Under the pieces are notes generated by a model. The model was not told where the DNA came from. It saw only the letters and a program-made list of their open reading frames with translations, and ran no database searches. Position numbers and translations under genes: made by a program. A stretch of 64,000 bases of DNA from Microvirga massiliensis (GTDB lineage: Bacteria > Pseudomonadota > Alphaproteobacteria > Rhizobiales > Beijerinckiaceae), in NCBI RefSeq assembly GCF_001006805.1, contig NZ_LN811356.1, positions 141,058 to 205,057 of the forward strand, given 5' to 3'. Shown piece after piece: positions 18,599-27,459 of this stretch. The number at the start of each line of letters is the position of its first letter. Position 1 is the first letter of the stretch.

Positions 18599-19497
18599 GA
18601 ATGCTTGTAACGGGCGTCGCCGGGCAGGTCGCACGGGCGCTCGCGGAGCGCGGTCCAGAGCACGGCATCGCGGTGAGCACGATTGGTCGTCCCGTGCTCA
18701 ACTTGGCCGACCCGGACAGCGTGATGGATGCGCTCAGGCCGATCGAGACGGACATCATCGTGAACGCGGCAGCCTATACAGCCGTCGACGGGGCTGAGAC
18801 GGACCCGAAGACCGCCTACGCCGTAAACGAGATTGGCGCCGGAGCGGTGGCCGCCGCGGCACGCCACAAGAGCGTGCCCATCATCCATCTGTCTACCGAC
18901 TACGTCTTCAATGGCCAGAGCGACGAGCCATATCGTGAGGATGATCCCGTCAGCCCGCTCGGCATCTACGGTCGGTCCAAGCTGGCCGGCGAATACGCAG
19001 TGGCGGATGCGCAGCCCGACCACGCCATCCTTCGCACCGCCTGGGTGTTCAGCCCATTTGGCAAGAACTTCGTCAGGACGATGCTCCGTCTCGCCGAGGA
19101 GCGGGACGAGGTCGCCGTGGTTGCAGACCAGCATGGCTCGCCCACGGGCGCTTACGATATCGTAGACGGCATCATCGCAGTTGCCCGCAACCTTCTAGCT
19201 TGGCCGGATGATCCTCGTCTGCGAGGCGTGTTCCACATGACGGGAACAGGCCACACCACATGGGCCGAATTCGCGCGCTTCATCTTCAAGGTCTCCGCAG
19301 AATCCGACGGACCGAGTGCACGGGTACGATCGATCACGACGGCTGAATATCCGACTCCAGCGGTCAGGCCCGCGAATTCGTGCCTCGACTGTTCCAAGCT
19401 CGCGGCGAACCATGCGGTCGTGCTACCGCGGTGGGAAATTGCCGTTTTTCAATGCGTCCAACGGCTCCTCCGGGAGCGCCTCGAGGAGACTGTATAA
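18595..19497 (+). CDS. rfbD: dTDP-4-dehydrorhamnose reductase
   Basis: Final step of dTDP-L-rhamnose synthesis, the NAD(P)H-dependent reduction of dTDP-4-keto-rhamnose. The 300-aa protein has an N-terminal nucleotide-binding MLVTGVAGQVARAL, VNAAAYTAVDGAE, STDYVFNG and the catalytic YGRSKLAGE near residue 123, then RTAWVFSPFGKNFV. It overlaps rfbC by 4 bp. Its TAA shares a base with the ATG of rfbA, so the set is tightly coupled. Confidence 0.95.
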   Translation: MRMLVTGVAGQVARALAERGPEHGIAVSTIGRPVLNLADPDSVMDALRPIETDIIVNAAAYTAVDGAETDPKTAYAVNEIGAGAVAAAARHKSVPIIHLSTDYVFNGQSDEPYREDDPVSPLGIYGRSKLAGEYAVADAQPDHAILRTAWVFSPFGKNFVRTMLRLAEERDEVAVVADQHGSPTGAYDIVDGIIAVARNLLAWPDDPRLRGVFHMTGTGHTTWAEFARFIFKVSAESDGPSARVRSITTAEYPTPAVRPANSCLDCSKLAANHAVVLPRWEIAVFQCVQRLLRERLEETV

Positions 19498-20378
19498 TGA
19501 AGGGCATTATCCTGGCCGGGGGCTCCGGCACGCGGCTGCATCCGATGACGCATGTCACCTCGAAGCAGCTGTTGCCGATCTACGACAAGCCGATGATCTA
19601 CTACCCCCTGACGACGCTGATGCTCGCAGGCATTAGGGAGATCCTGATCATCTCCACGCCGGATGACCTGCCGCGGTTCAGGCAGCTCCTCGGCAGCGGT
19701 GATCAGTGGGGCATTCGGCTATCCTATGCTGAGCAGCCCAAACCGGAGGGGCTCGCGCAGGCCTACATCATCGGCGCCGAGTTCGTCGCCGGCGGGCCGT
19801 CCGTTCTCATTCTGGGCGACAATGTCTATTACGGTCACGGCCTGACCGACCTGCTTCGCTCTGCTTCGGGACGTCGGACCGGAGCCTCAGTCTTTGCCTA
19901 TCATGTAAACGATCCGAAACGGTATGGCGTCGTCGAGTTCGACTCCCAGGGGCGCGCGATCTCGATCGAGGAGAAGCCGTCAAGTCCGCGCTCGAATTGG
20001 GCCGTGACGGGCCTGTATTTCTACGACGAGCAGGTGGTGGACATCGCAGAGGGCTTGCGTCCGTCGGCACGCGGCGAACTCGAGATTACCGACGTGAACC
20101 GTGCCTATCTCGAGCGAGGACAGCTACAGGTTGAACTCATGGGACGTGGCTATGCCTGGCTCGACACTGGTACGCCGGACAGTCTCGTCGAAGCTGCGGA
20201 GTTCGTCCGGGCTCTCGAGAAGCGGCAGGGATTCCGGATCGCCTGTCCCGAGGAAATTGCCTTCACAGCCGGCTGGATCGACCGGACACAACTCGCCAGT
20301 TTGGGAGCCGAACTCGCCAAAAGCTCCTATGGCCAATATCTGCTTCGGATCGCCGCGGAGGCGGCGACTAGGGCCTGA
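19497..20378 (+). CDS. rfbA: Glucose-1-phosphate thymidylyltransferase
   Basis: First step of dTDP-L-rhamnose synthesis: joins dTTP and glucose-1-phosphate to give dTDP-glucose. The N-terminus MKGIILAGGSGTRLHPMT is the nucleotidyltransferase signature. SKQLLPIYDKPMIYYPL, LGDNVYYGHG and a C-terminal YAWLDTGTPDSLVEA fit RmlA. Length is 293 aa from ATG 19497, the usual size; the 39 codons in frame before it overlap rfbD and are not family sequence. Last gene of the plus-strand polysaccharide block. Confidence 0.95.
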   Translation: MKGIILAGGSGTRLHPMTHVTSKQLLPIYDKPMIYYPLTTLMLAGIREILIISTPDDLPRFRQLLGSGDQWGIRLSYAEQPKPEGLAQAYIIGAEFVAGGPSVLILGDNVYYGHGLTDLLRSASGRRTGASVFAYHVNDPKRYGVVEFDSQGRAISIEEKPSSPRSNWAVTGLYFYDEQVVDIAEGLRPSARGELEITDVNRAYLERGQLQVELMGRGYAWLDTGTPDSLVEAAEFVRALEKRQGFRIACPEEIAFTAGWIDRTQLASLGAELAKSSYGQYLLRIAAEAATRA

Positions 20379-20393
20379 CAACAGGAGAGAGCG

Positions 20394-20900
20394 TTATGGC
20401 GTTGCTGCATGCGGGTCCTTCAACAACTGAAGGATTCGCATCGCGACCGGCCAGGGCACGAACTGCTCGATCCGCAGAAGAACGTTCTCTCCATAATCTT
20501 CCATGGCCTGAATCATTGGGGCAGCGTGCTTGGCTTCAATATTCTCAGGCTGAGGCGAATGCCTGAGGCGAGCCACGGTCCCCCTCTGCTTAGCACCACT
20601 GAGTTTGGCGCTCATCTCGGTACCCAGGAGGTCGGACGCAGATACTCCCAAGGCGCGGCCGAGCGCCTCGAGATGGCCTGGACGCGGTAATGAACGCCCC
20701 TGACGATAATGGATCAGGTTTGTATCGTCGAATCCCTCGCCGTTCGGCAATTGCTGCCGGACGCGCCGAGCTGTTTCTGCGATCGTCAAGCCCTGGTGTT
20801 CCATGATTGCCCGCAGGCGCTCGGCAAATTGAGCCTTCTGGAGCTTGCTGCGCGCTTCTCGCGGCAACGCAATCTCAGAAGCGCTGTTGCTTGCCATCAT
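20394..20900 (-). CDS. XRE-family transcriptional regulator, 168 aa
   Basis: A helix-turn-helix of the Cro/C1 type occupies about residues 24-95 (FAERLRAIMEHQGLTIAETA, then GRSLPRPGHLEALGRALGVSASDLLG). It has a longer than usual loop between the recognition helix and the next helix (RQQLPNGEGFDDTNLIHYRQ). The C-terminal 70 residues are unassigned. The start is supported by GGAGAGG just before the double ATG at 20900. It converges on rfbA with only 15 bp between the stop codons. It may control the polysaccharide genes, but nothing here proves that. Confidence 0.8.
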   Translation of the reverse strand: MMASNSASEIALPREARSKLQKAQFAERLRAIMEHQGLTIAETARRVRQQLPNGEGFDDTNLIHYRQGRSLPRPGHLEALGRALGVSASDLLGTEMSAKLSGAKQRGTVARLRHSPQPENIEAKHAAPMIQAMEDYGENVLLRIEQFVPWPVAMRILQLLKDPHAATP

Positions 20901-21578
20901 CGAGTTTCCTCTCCGTCACCAACTCAATAATTCTACTTCAAGCTCTTAGGGTCAATCGTGAAATCTGGCTGCTCCCACTCGGGACAACAGGATGATTGCC
21001 TGAAAGCTCGCACCCGTGCCTTGCATCGGCCGTAAACCGCGACTACGAACCGCGTTTCAGTCCAACACTCAGTCGTGTCTCGCAGATTCTGCGGTCATGC
21101 CCATCTTTGATCCTGAGATCCTGAGTTTGGTCTCAAGGCCGCCAAAGAATTGTCACGATTTGTCAGGGATTGAAATCAGCCGATTGGCCTATCGATGTAA
21201 CTGTTCAGGATGGGAAAACTCGGCCAAATGGCCTATATCATGGATGGCCCGTGGTAAGGCTGAGGTTCTCACGGGCTTGGGGCGTATCCTGCAGAATGGA
21301 AGTGCGTGAACTGAATGGATCGCCCCGGCATGACGTGCCCATGAAGCCAACCACGAGCTTGCCCAGCCGCGGAAAGTCAAAAATCTCCTGACACTGCGGA
21401 AACCGCACGGTCGATCCCGTGTCTGCATGCCTCCGGGCAGGGTTGCTCAGGTTGAACCGTGAGTCCTGACTGGGTCAGCTCGAGAGCACAGAGCGCGTGA
21501 TTTTGGAGGCCAACAGAATTCTACTCAGAAGAATCGCCAATGCCGTGAAGGTAAGCACGGATATTGCGCTATTCCGTC
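20901..21578. other. Gene-poor interval of 678 bp
   Basis: Upstream of the XRE regulator and downstream of the TIGR02186 gene. Short open frames here match no family I recognise. The only ordered elements seen are a GGCCA-AA-TGGCC inverted repeat at 21222-21233, preceded by AAAACTCG, and a small tandem repeat of GATCCTGA near 21112. It may hold the regulator's promoter or an unrecognised small RNA. Confidence 0.5.
21222..21233. promoter_or_regulatory. GGCCA-N2-TGGCC inverted repeat
   Basis: 12-bp element GGCCAAATGGCC with 5-bp arms, preceded by AAAACTCG. The same AAAACTCG plus GGCCAAATGGCC pair occurs on the other strand at 27600-27619, with three extra bases between the parts. Possibly a binding site; no factor can be named. 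Confidence 0.35.
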
Positions 21579-22418
21579 TCAATCCCGCCGGAACACCATG
21601 TTGGCCAGATACCCGAAGAGCAGGGCGACAAAGGCCGTTGAAACGCCGTAGATCAGCGAGTTGTCGCGCGCGATTTCGCCGACCCGCTGTTCGAAGCCGG
21701 TCTTCACGAGCTCGAAATGCGTCTGTGTTCTAGTCAGGACGACGGAGTCGGCGAACAGGACGATCTCGATATCGTAGTTCCCCGGCGGGGCGATGGCCGG
21801 CAGGGGGATGCTCGCGCGAAAGATCGTGGGCGTCAGGAAGGCGACGCCGCGCTCTTCCTCGACATAGAGCCCGTCCTCTGACTTGAGGCGCAGAAGGGCC
21901 TCCCGGAACGGCTCGTCGAGGGTCCCGCGATCATTCGTGAAATCGGGGGCGCGAACGATGGCTTGGAGCCCGATGCGCTGGCGCATCTGGATTTCGGGGC
22001 TCGCGATCTCCGCGAGCGGGCGGGACGTGAAGACGCCCAGATAGGACGGCGCCTCCGGGAACTTCTGCTGGTCGCTGTTGATCCAGACCGGCCCCATCCG
22101 CTCCTTCTCGCGGACAACGAGATACTGGCGGGGGCCGCGCACGGTGATGACGAGGTCGTATTCCGCGGCCCGCGGGACTGTCTGGGCGTCGCGCTCGATC
22201 GCGCCGAAGATCGCGATCGCCGCCCCCGTGTAATTCGACGTGATCGCCACGCGGTGGCTCGAGAGCGAGGTCACGAGGTTCTCCGCCTCGGCCCCGGGTG
22301 CACCGAGCAGGGCGGCCGCAAGCAGAAGCGCTCCGATGATCCAGCCGGTGAACAAGCCGCGATGCCTCTCGGAACGGAGAGGGTTCCCCGCCAAGAGCTT
22401 CCTGACCCCGCGGATCAT
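21579..22418 (-). CDS. TIGR02186-type membrane-anchored periplasmic protein, 279 aa
   Basis: Resembles the alphaproteobacterial family TIGR02186. A signal peptide or N-terminal membrane segment (GLFTGWIIGALLLAAALLGA) is followed by a periplasmic beta-rich domain starting ENLVTSLSSHRVAITSNYTG. A second membrane helix sits near the C-terminus (LIYGVSTAFVALLFGYLANM). Function is unknown. The start at ATG 22418 overlaps the stop of the TSUP permease gene by 4 bp (ATGA), so the two proteins are translationally coupled and probably work together. The frame continues upstream to 22865, but that part is antisense-like sequence within the permease gene. Confidence 0.8.
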   Translation of the reverse strand: MIRGVRKLLAGNPLRSERHRGLFTGWIIGALLLAAALLGAPGAEAENLVTSLSSHRVAITSNYTGAAIAIFGAIERDAQTVPRAAEYDLVITVRGPRQYLVVREKERMGPVWINSDQQKFPEAPSYLGVFTSRPLAEIASPEIQMRQRIGLQAIVRAPDFTNDRGTLDEPFREALLRLKSEDGLYVEEERGVAFLTPTIFRASIPLPAIAPPGNYDIEIVLFADSVVLTRTQTHFELVKTGFEQRVGEIARDNSLIYGVSTAFVALLFGYLANMVFRRD

Positions 22419-23341
22419 GTGCGGCTCTCCTGGACGGTTAGCGCGAATGGCTCGTTGGGCTGCAAGATCAGCTCGACGGCGAAGCGCAGGCCGACGCCGA
22501 GGAGCAGAATGGCGAGCAGGAAGCGGAAGAGCTCTGCCCGCAGGTTGCGGCCTGCCCGGGCGCCGAACTGGGCGCCGAAGACACCGCCCACGATGAGAAG
22601 GATCGCAAGGACGATATCGACCGCCTGGTTGGCCACGGCGTGCAGGATGAGCGCAACGATGGTCGTGCAAAGGATCTGGAAGTGCGAGGTTCCGACGACG
22701 ACTGCCGTCGGAACACGAAATACATAGAGAAGCGCCGGGACCATGATGAAGCCGCCGCCGATGCCGAGCAGCGCGCCGGCAAACCCGACGAACAAAGCCG
22801 TGCCCAGAATCGGGATTACGCTGGCGTAAAGCCGTGAGCGGGGGAAGCGCATCCGGATCGGCCACCCCAGAAAGGACGCATGGCTTCCGGCCCGGCGCCG
22901 CGGCAGCCTGACGCCGCGGCGGGATGACCAGAACTCCCGGATGCTCTCCTTCAGCATCAGCGAGCCGACGACCGTGAAGAGGCTGACATAGGAGATGACG
23001 ATGACGAGGTCGAGCTGTCCGGCGCGCCGCGCCGCGGCGAAGAACCAGACGCCGAGTGCCGATCCGACAAAGCCGCCGACCACGAGCATCATGCCGAGCT
23101 TCACGTCGAGCGCCTTACGGCGCACCGCGGACAATGCATTCGTCATCGAGGACGCAACGATCTGTGCGGACTGAGTTGCGACCGCGACGGCCGGTGGGAT
23201 GCCGAGGAAGATCAGGAGCGGCGTCATCAGGAAGCCGCCACCGATTCCGAACAATCCCGAAACGAACCCGACCGCAGCGCCGAGCCCAAGGATCAGGAGC
23301 ACACTGACCGGCATCTCGGCGATGGGCAGATAGACTTGCAC
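22415..23341 (-). CDS. TSUP (TauE/SafE) family permease, 308 aa
   Basis: Belongs to the sulfite exporter TauE/SafE family, which moves small sulfur-containing or organic anions across the inner membrane. Two internally related halves each carry the glycine-rich GxxxGxGGGFxxxPxL motif (VSGLFGIGGGFLMTPLL near residue 25 and LLGIGGGFIMVPALL in the second half), and about eight hydrophobic helices are visible. GTG 23341 is chosen because GAGGAG lies about 7 nt upstream and the VQVYLPIAEMPV start matches relatives; the frame is open from 23653 without family sequence. It overlaps the TIGR02186 gene by ATGA. Confidence 0.88.
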   Translation of the reverse strand: MQVYLPIAEMPVSVLLILGLGAAVGFVSGLFGIGGGFLMTPLLIFLGIPPAVAVATQSAQIVASSMTNALSAVRRKALDVKLGMMLVVGGFVGSALGVWFFAAARRAGQLDLVIVISYVSLFTVVGSLMLKESIREFWSSRRGVRLPRRRAGSHASFLGWPIRMRFPRSRLYASVIPILGTALFVGFAGALLGIGGGFIMVPALLYVFRVPTAVVVGTSHFQILCTTIVALILHAVANQAVDIVLAILLIVGGVFGAQFGARAGRNLRAELFRFLLAILLLGVGLRFAVELILQPNEPFALTVQESRT

Positions 23342-23730
23342 CCCAGGGCTCCTCGCGGGTGACAGAGGAATGTCAGGACCCGACCACGCGATCCGGAATC
23401 CCCCTGTACTCCCATCAACACACGATCCCGACCTCCGGGCAGGGATCGCCCAGGTGGGGCCGTATAGAACGGAATGGAGCCGGCAATTCACCAAGCCGTG
23501 AGGTCCGGGAAAATACCCCTGGCCACACGAACGGATGAATTCCGGCCATGGCTGGTCTTTTGCCTCATCGACCCAACAGGCGCGAATCGGCGTTTCGAAG
23601 CATGGAGAATCGAGTGTGAACGGCGGTTGACTGCCGCTCGGGATCAGAAGCAAGGCGACATTCTGCTCCGGGGAGCAAGTCTCCCCGTCAACGTCTCTCG
23701 CTCAGCCCGCGGCGAGTGTGCCCGAGAGGA
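23342..23730. other. Intergenic stretch of 389 bp
   Basis: Lies between the stop of the PodJ-like gene and the start of the TSUP permease gene, both on the minus strand. It should hold the permease promoter. A small hairpin (GGGGAG at 23670-23675 with CTCCCC at 23681-23686, 5-nt loop) sits just downstream of the PodJ-like gene and may end its transcript. No gene recognised. Confidence 0.5.
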
Positions 23731-26700
23731 TCATACGCCAGCGCCCAGGACTTCCTGAGAGCGGGCCGGAGCCTTCGCCTGCAGAGATCCCTCGTTGGCG
23801 TCCGGCTCGGCGGGTTTCGGATGCCAGGTTTCGGCCTGACTGCGAGCGGTCGCGAGTTCGGCAGGCTGAAGGCGGGTGGCGACCTCATCGCGCTTGCGAG
23901 CGGCCTCCTCATCGCCCTGAGCTGCCGCCAGGGCGAACCAGAGATACGACTCGGCGAAATCCGGCGAGGTGCCGAGGCCGCGCGCCAGAAGAACACCGAG
24001 GTTGAACTGGCTGTCGCGCAGGCCGTGCTCGGCGGCGCTGCGGAACCAGTGAAGGGCCGCCGAATAGTCTGGCTTCCCGTCGATCCCTTCAGCCAGGAGC
24101 ACGGCCAGATTGTGCATGGCGCGGGTGTTTCCGCCTTCTGCGGCCTGCTCGTACCAGTGGCGGGCGAGTGCGACGTCACGCCCGACCCCCGTTCCCTTTT
24201 CGAAGAGGTTGCCGAGGCGGAACTGGGCGGGGGCGTAACCGATCTGAGCAACTCGTTCGAACAGACGAGCGGCGAGCGCTGGGTCCCGCGTCATCCCGCG
24301 GCCGTCGAAGAGTCGCGATGCGAGGTCGTGGACGGCGTCGGGCTCTCCCCTGAGGACCGCGTCCCGGCTCGATTCCGGAAGAGGGCTCGGGAGCTCGACC
24401 GCGGCGAGGTCGGCCAGCCTGGCAGGCGGCTCGACGAGCGTGCCAGTCGCGGCCGGAGACTCCTTGGAAGGGATGGTCCGCACTTCGGAGCTGTCATCCG
24501 ATATGGCCGGGCGGGACGCCAGCGTCGCCGCTGCCGGAGTGCCCTCCGGCACGGCATCGGCGGTCGTGCTTTCGCCGGTCGGGTCGGCTTTCAGCCCGTT
24601 CGTGATCTGCACCGCGCCGCCGGCGAGCGCCGCCGCAACGAGGCCGAGGACGAGGGGCTTGCGGCCATGATCGAAGGTCTGGCGGATGCGCTCGATCAGG
24701 GTCTGGTTGGGAATCAGCGGTTCCCGGGGCGCATCTACATTCGGCTCGGCAGGGGGCGCCTCCTGCGTCCGCTCCGGGCTGTTCCGGCGCGATCGCCGGG
24801 CGGCCGCAATCAGGCCGGCGCGCAGGGTGCTGGGGCCGGCATCATCCGGGACCGCGACCGCCGAACTCGGGATGGGCCGTTCACCCGGCTCGAGCAGAAC
24901 ATCGCCCGGATCGTCCGCCCGAGGTGTCGAATCACGCAATGATTCCGCCTGCGCCATGGCTGCTGCGTGGAGTCGGCGGACGGCAGTCTCGAGACGGACC
25001 GCTGGCGGCGCATCGGCTCCGGCCAGCTCGCCGGGCAGGCCGGCTGTGCCGAGGCCGGGTTGGCTGCGCAGGACCAGCGTCTCGAGCGCGTTGTGCACCG
25101 CCTTGAGCGTATGCTGCGTGCGCTGCTCGGATTCGGCATGAAGGGCCTTGAGGGCTGCGAGCTCGGACCGGATGGTCTCGAACTCGGGCGGCAGGCCTCC
25201 CGTGCCGAGAGCGGTCTCCTGGATCGCAGTGCGCGCGGCCCGTTCGGCGATCGCAACGGCGTCCTCGTGCATCCGGCGGGACGCATCGGTAATCTCGGCC
25301 ACGGCGCCCTGGAGCGATTCTCCCGTCGGGGTGCGGGCGAGATAGGCCGTCATGGCACCGATCTGCTGAGACATGTGGTCGAGAGCTGCCCGGGCCTGGG
25401 CCGGATCGAACTTCTCGTCCAGGCTGCGCAGCGCCTGCTCGACGGAGGCCAGGGCATCGCGGCCGACGCGCTCGCCGAATTCCCGTAGAAGATGTTCGAC
25501 AGCCTCCGCGTCGAGCCTCTCGCTGATGCGTTCTCCGATGCTCCTGAGCATCAATTCGAGTGCGGCCGTATCGGCCTGCTGACCCGCACGGGCGACATCG
25601 TCCGCGATTCGGTCGAGCCGCTCGAGCAGTCGTGACGACGGACTCGTCAGCTCGCTCGCGATCTGATCGATATGAGACGTGAGGCCGTCGAGGGCCGCCG
25701 CAGGCGGTTGAGCCTCGAGCGTGGAAAGGATCCGGTCGGCCTTCGCAGGAAGGGATGCGAGCTGATTCAGGCTTTCGAGAACCGGGCGGGAGGTCGCCTC
25801 TACCTGTGCCGCGACCTGGTCTATTCCGGACGACAGGCCGGCGAGGCCGGCATTGAGGGCTGCGCCCTGCTGGTCGAGCTTCTCCAGAACCGGGCGTGAG
25901 GCCGCCTTGACCTCCGAGAGGATCCGATCGGCCTTCGATGAGACGCCGGCAAAGCCGATTTCGAGAGCTGCTCCGTGCTCGTCGAGACGCTCCAGCAACG
26001 GCCCGGGGGCAGCTGCCACCTCGGCCAGGATCCTGTCGGTCTTCGACGAGAGTCCGGCGAAGCCGACATCGAGGGCCGCGTCGTGCTGAACCTGCCCGGA
26101 TGCCAGACCTGCCACGCCCTGTTCGAGCCTGGCGAGCGTCGCGAGCAACCCTTCCGGGACCTTCACGTCCGGGCGGGCGAGGAGTTCTTGGATGCCGTTT
26201 CGGAGGCCGTCGAGGCGGGCCGGCAGGCCGGCCGACATGGCGCCGACGCGCTGCTCCAAGCGCCCGAGGCCAGCTTCGAGGGAGGCGGTGTCGGAAGGGC
26301 GTTCGAGCAGTTCCTTGACGGAAGCCTGGACCTGGTCGAGCCGGCCGGGCAGGTCGGCCGTGCCGAGGGCCTTGATCGAGACCTGAACCTGATCGAGCCG
26401 CGCCGGGAGGTTGGCCCCGTTCAGCGTCTTCACGGCATCGAGGCGGGAGAAGATCTCCTCCAGGCCCTTTGCGAGCCCTGCAAACTCCTTGCGTCCGACC
26501 TGATTCAGCCGGAGCTCGGCTAGGTGCCGGCCGATCGTCGCGACTTCCTGGGAGAGGGCATCGATCCGGCCGGGTTCGGCGAGCTGAGCAATCTGTGCCC
26601 GCAATGCGAGCAGGCTGGCGTGCAGGTCGGAGAGCCCGGTGTCGTTACCGGCCGGGGCAGCGAGCTCTTCGATCCGGGTCTGCAATGCACCGAGTTCGGC

Positions 26701-27459
26701 TGTGAGATGCTCGCGGAGGCCTGCGCCGCTCTGCTCCGCCAAGATGGCGAGTTCCCGCTTCAGGTCCTCGGTCTTCTGCGTGAGGGCAAAAAGGTCCCCT
26801 GATCGTGAGGCGATGAGGTCGGACGTGATCTGGCGCAGGCCGGCCTCGAGTTCCTGGAGGGCGTCGTGGGTCGCGAGACCCTCGATGCTCGCGCGCAAAA
26901 CCTCAACGTCGGACCGTAACGTCGCGACGGCATTGGCCCAAGCCTTGTCGCGGCCGGGATCGAGCTTCGCAGACAACGAGGAAAGGTCGTCCCTCACCGT
27001 TTCGAGCGCGACGCTGACGCCATGATTCTCCTGGAAGGCTCGTGCCGCCGTTTCCGACGACCGTTCGAGGCCGGTCTCGACCGCTTCCAGGCGGTCGCCG
27101 ATGACCGAAAGCACTGCGGCGAGGCTCGTGGCCAGCCGATCCTGCTGCTCGACGGCCGTCACCGAGAATTCCCGGGCCTGATTCTCCGCGGAGGCAAGCC
27201 GATCCATGACCGCGTCGAGGGCTGCGGCGAGACGGTCGAGATTCGGGCCACCCTGGCGCACGGGGTCCGGAGCGGCACCGGGCATGGAGGCCGGCCGGGT
27301 CATGCGGGCGACGATGGCCTCGAGCGGAGATGGCGCCTCGTGAGCGCTCTCGCGGGATGGCATCTCGGCCCATTCGTCCCGACTCGCCCCCGGTCGGCGT
27401 GCGGCTGGCCGCAAGGCCGGATCGAGGTGTTCGATGTTTGGGGGGGCGTTGCGTCTCAT
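23731..27459 (-). CDS. PodJ-like polar organizer: long coiled coil, one membrane helix, periplasmic Sel1 repeats, 1242 aa
   Basis: Layout matches PodJ of Caulobacter and its Hyphomicrobiales relatives, which place pole-specific machinery. A cytoplasmic part of about 930 residues is Ala/Leu/Glu-rich coiled coil (LDAVMDRLASAENQ, LEQRVGAMSAGLP and similar). One transmembrane helix is near residue 935 (PLVLGLVAAALAGGAVQI). The C-terminal third, predicted periplasmic, holds Sel1-like repeats (RDPALAARLFERVAQIGYAP, RDVALARHWYEQAAEGGN, KPDYSAALHWFRSAAEHG, SPDFAESYLWFALAAAQGD). Three exact-length 36-residue repeats lie within the coiled coil. A near-consensus CtrA box is found upstream, which fits cell-cycle control. 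It is larger than Caulobacter PodJ (about 970 aa). The PodJ name is by architecture, not proven orthology. Confidence 0.75.
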   Translation of the reverse strand: MRRNAPPNIEHLDPALRPAARRPGASRDEWAEMPSRESAHEAPSPLEAIVARMTRPASMPGAAPDPVRQGGPNLDRLAAALDAVMDRLASAENQAREFSVTAVEQQDRLATSLAAVLSVIGDRLEAVETGLERSSETAARAFQENHGVSVALETVRDDLSSLSAKLDPGRDKAWANAVATLRSDVEVLRASIEGLATHDALQELEAGLRQITSDLIASRSGDLFALTQKTEDLKRELAILAEQSGAGLREHLTAELGALQTRIEELAAPAGNDTGLSDLHASLLALRAQIAQLAEPGRIDALSQEVATIGRHLAELRLNQVGRKEFAGLAKGLEEIFSRLDAVKTLNGANLPARLDQVQVSIKALGTADLPGRLDQVQASVKELLERPSDTASLEAGLGRLEQRVGAMSAGLPARLDGLRNGIQELLARPDVKVPEGLLATLARLEQGVAGLASGQVQHDAALDVGFAGLSSKTDRILAEVAAAPGPLLERLDEHGAALEIGFAGVSSKADRILSEVKAASRPVLEKLDQQGAALNAGLAGLSSGIDQVAAQVEATSRPVLESLNQLASLPAKADRILSTLEAQPPAAALDGLTSHIDQIASELTSPSSRLLERLDRIADDVARAGQQADTAALELMLRSIGERISERLDAEAVEHLLREFGERVGRDALASVEQALRSLDEKFDPAQARAALDHMSQQIGAMTAYLARTPTGESLQGAVAEITDASRRMHEDAVAIAERAARTAIQETALGTGGLPPEFETIRSELAALKALHAESEQRTQHTLKAVHNALETLVLRSQPGLGTAGLPGELAGADAPPAVRLETAVRRLHAAAMAQAESLRDSTPRADDPGDVLLEPGERPIPSSAVAVPDDAGPSTLRAGLIAAARRSRRNSPERTQEAPPAEPNVDAPREPLIPNQTLIERIRQTFDHGRKPLVLGLVAAALAGGAVQITNGLKADPTGESTTADAVPEGTPAAATLASRPAISDDSSEVRTIPSKESPAATGTLVEPPARLADLAAVELPSPLPESSRDAVLRGEPDAVHDLASRLFDGRGMTRDPALAARLFERVAQIGYAPAQFRLGNLFEKGTGVGRDVALARHWYEQAAEGGNTRAMHNLAVLLAEGIDGKPDYSAALHWFRSAAEHGLRDSQFNLGVLLARGLGTSPDFAESYLWFALAAAQGDEEAARKRDEVATRLQPAELATARSQAETWHPKPAEPDANEGSLQAKAPARSQEVLGAGV
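25762..26085 (-). repeat. Three 108-bp in-frame tandem repeats in the PodJ-like gene
   Basis: Encode three successive 36-residue units beginning HDAALDVGFAGLSSK, HGAALEIGFAGVSSK and QGAALNAGLAGLSSG and ending LLERLDE, VLEKLDQ and VLESLNQ. No gaps are needed to align them. 36 residues is close to five heptads, which would preserve coiled-coil register. Confidence 0.85.

Noticed and set aside
20901..21578. tRNA or transposase remnant in the gene-poor stretch
   Set aside because: No cloverleaf-like T-arm sequence, no terminal inverted repeats and no transposase-like peptide in any frame.
23716..24942. 408-codon plus-strand frame inside the PodJ-like gene
   Set aside because: Shadow of the Sel1-repeat coding strand; composition dominated by Arg and Gly.
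25762..26085. CRISPR-like or satellite repeat
   Set aside because: The 108-bp units are contiguous, in frame and diverged as a protein repeat, with no spacers.
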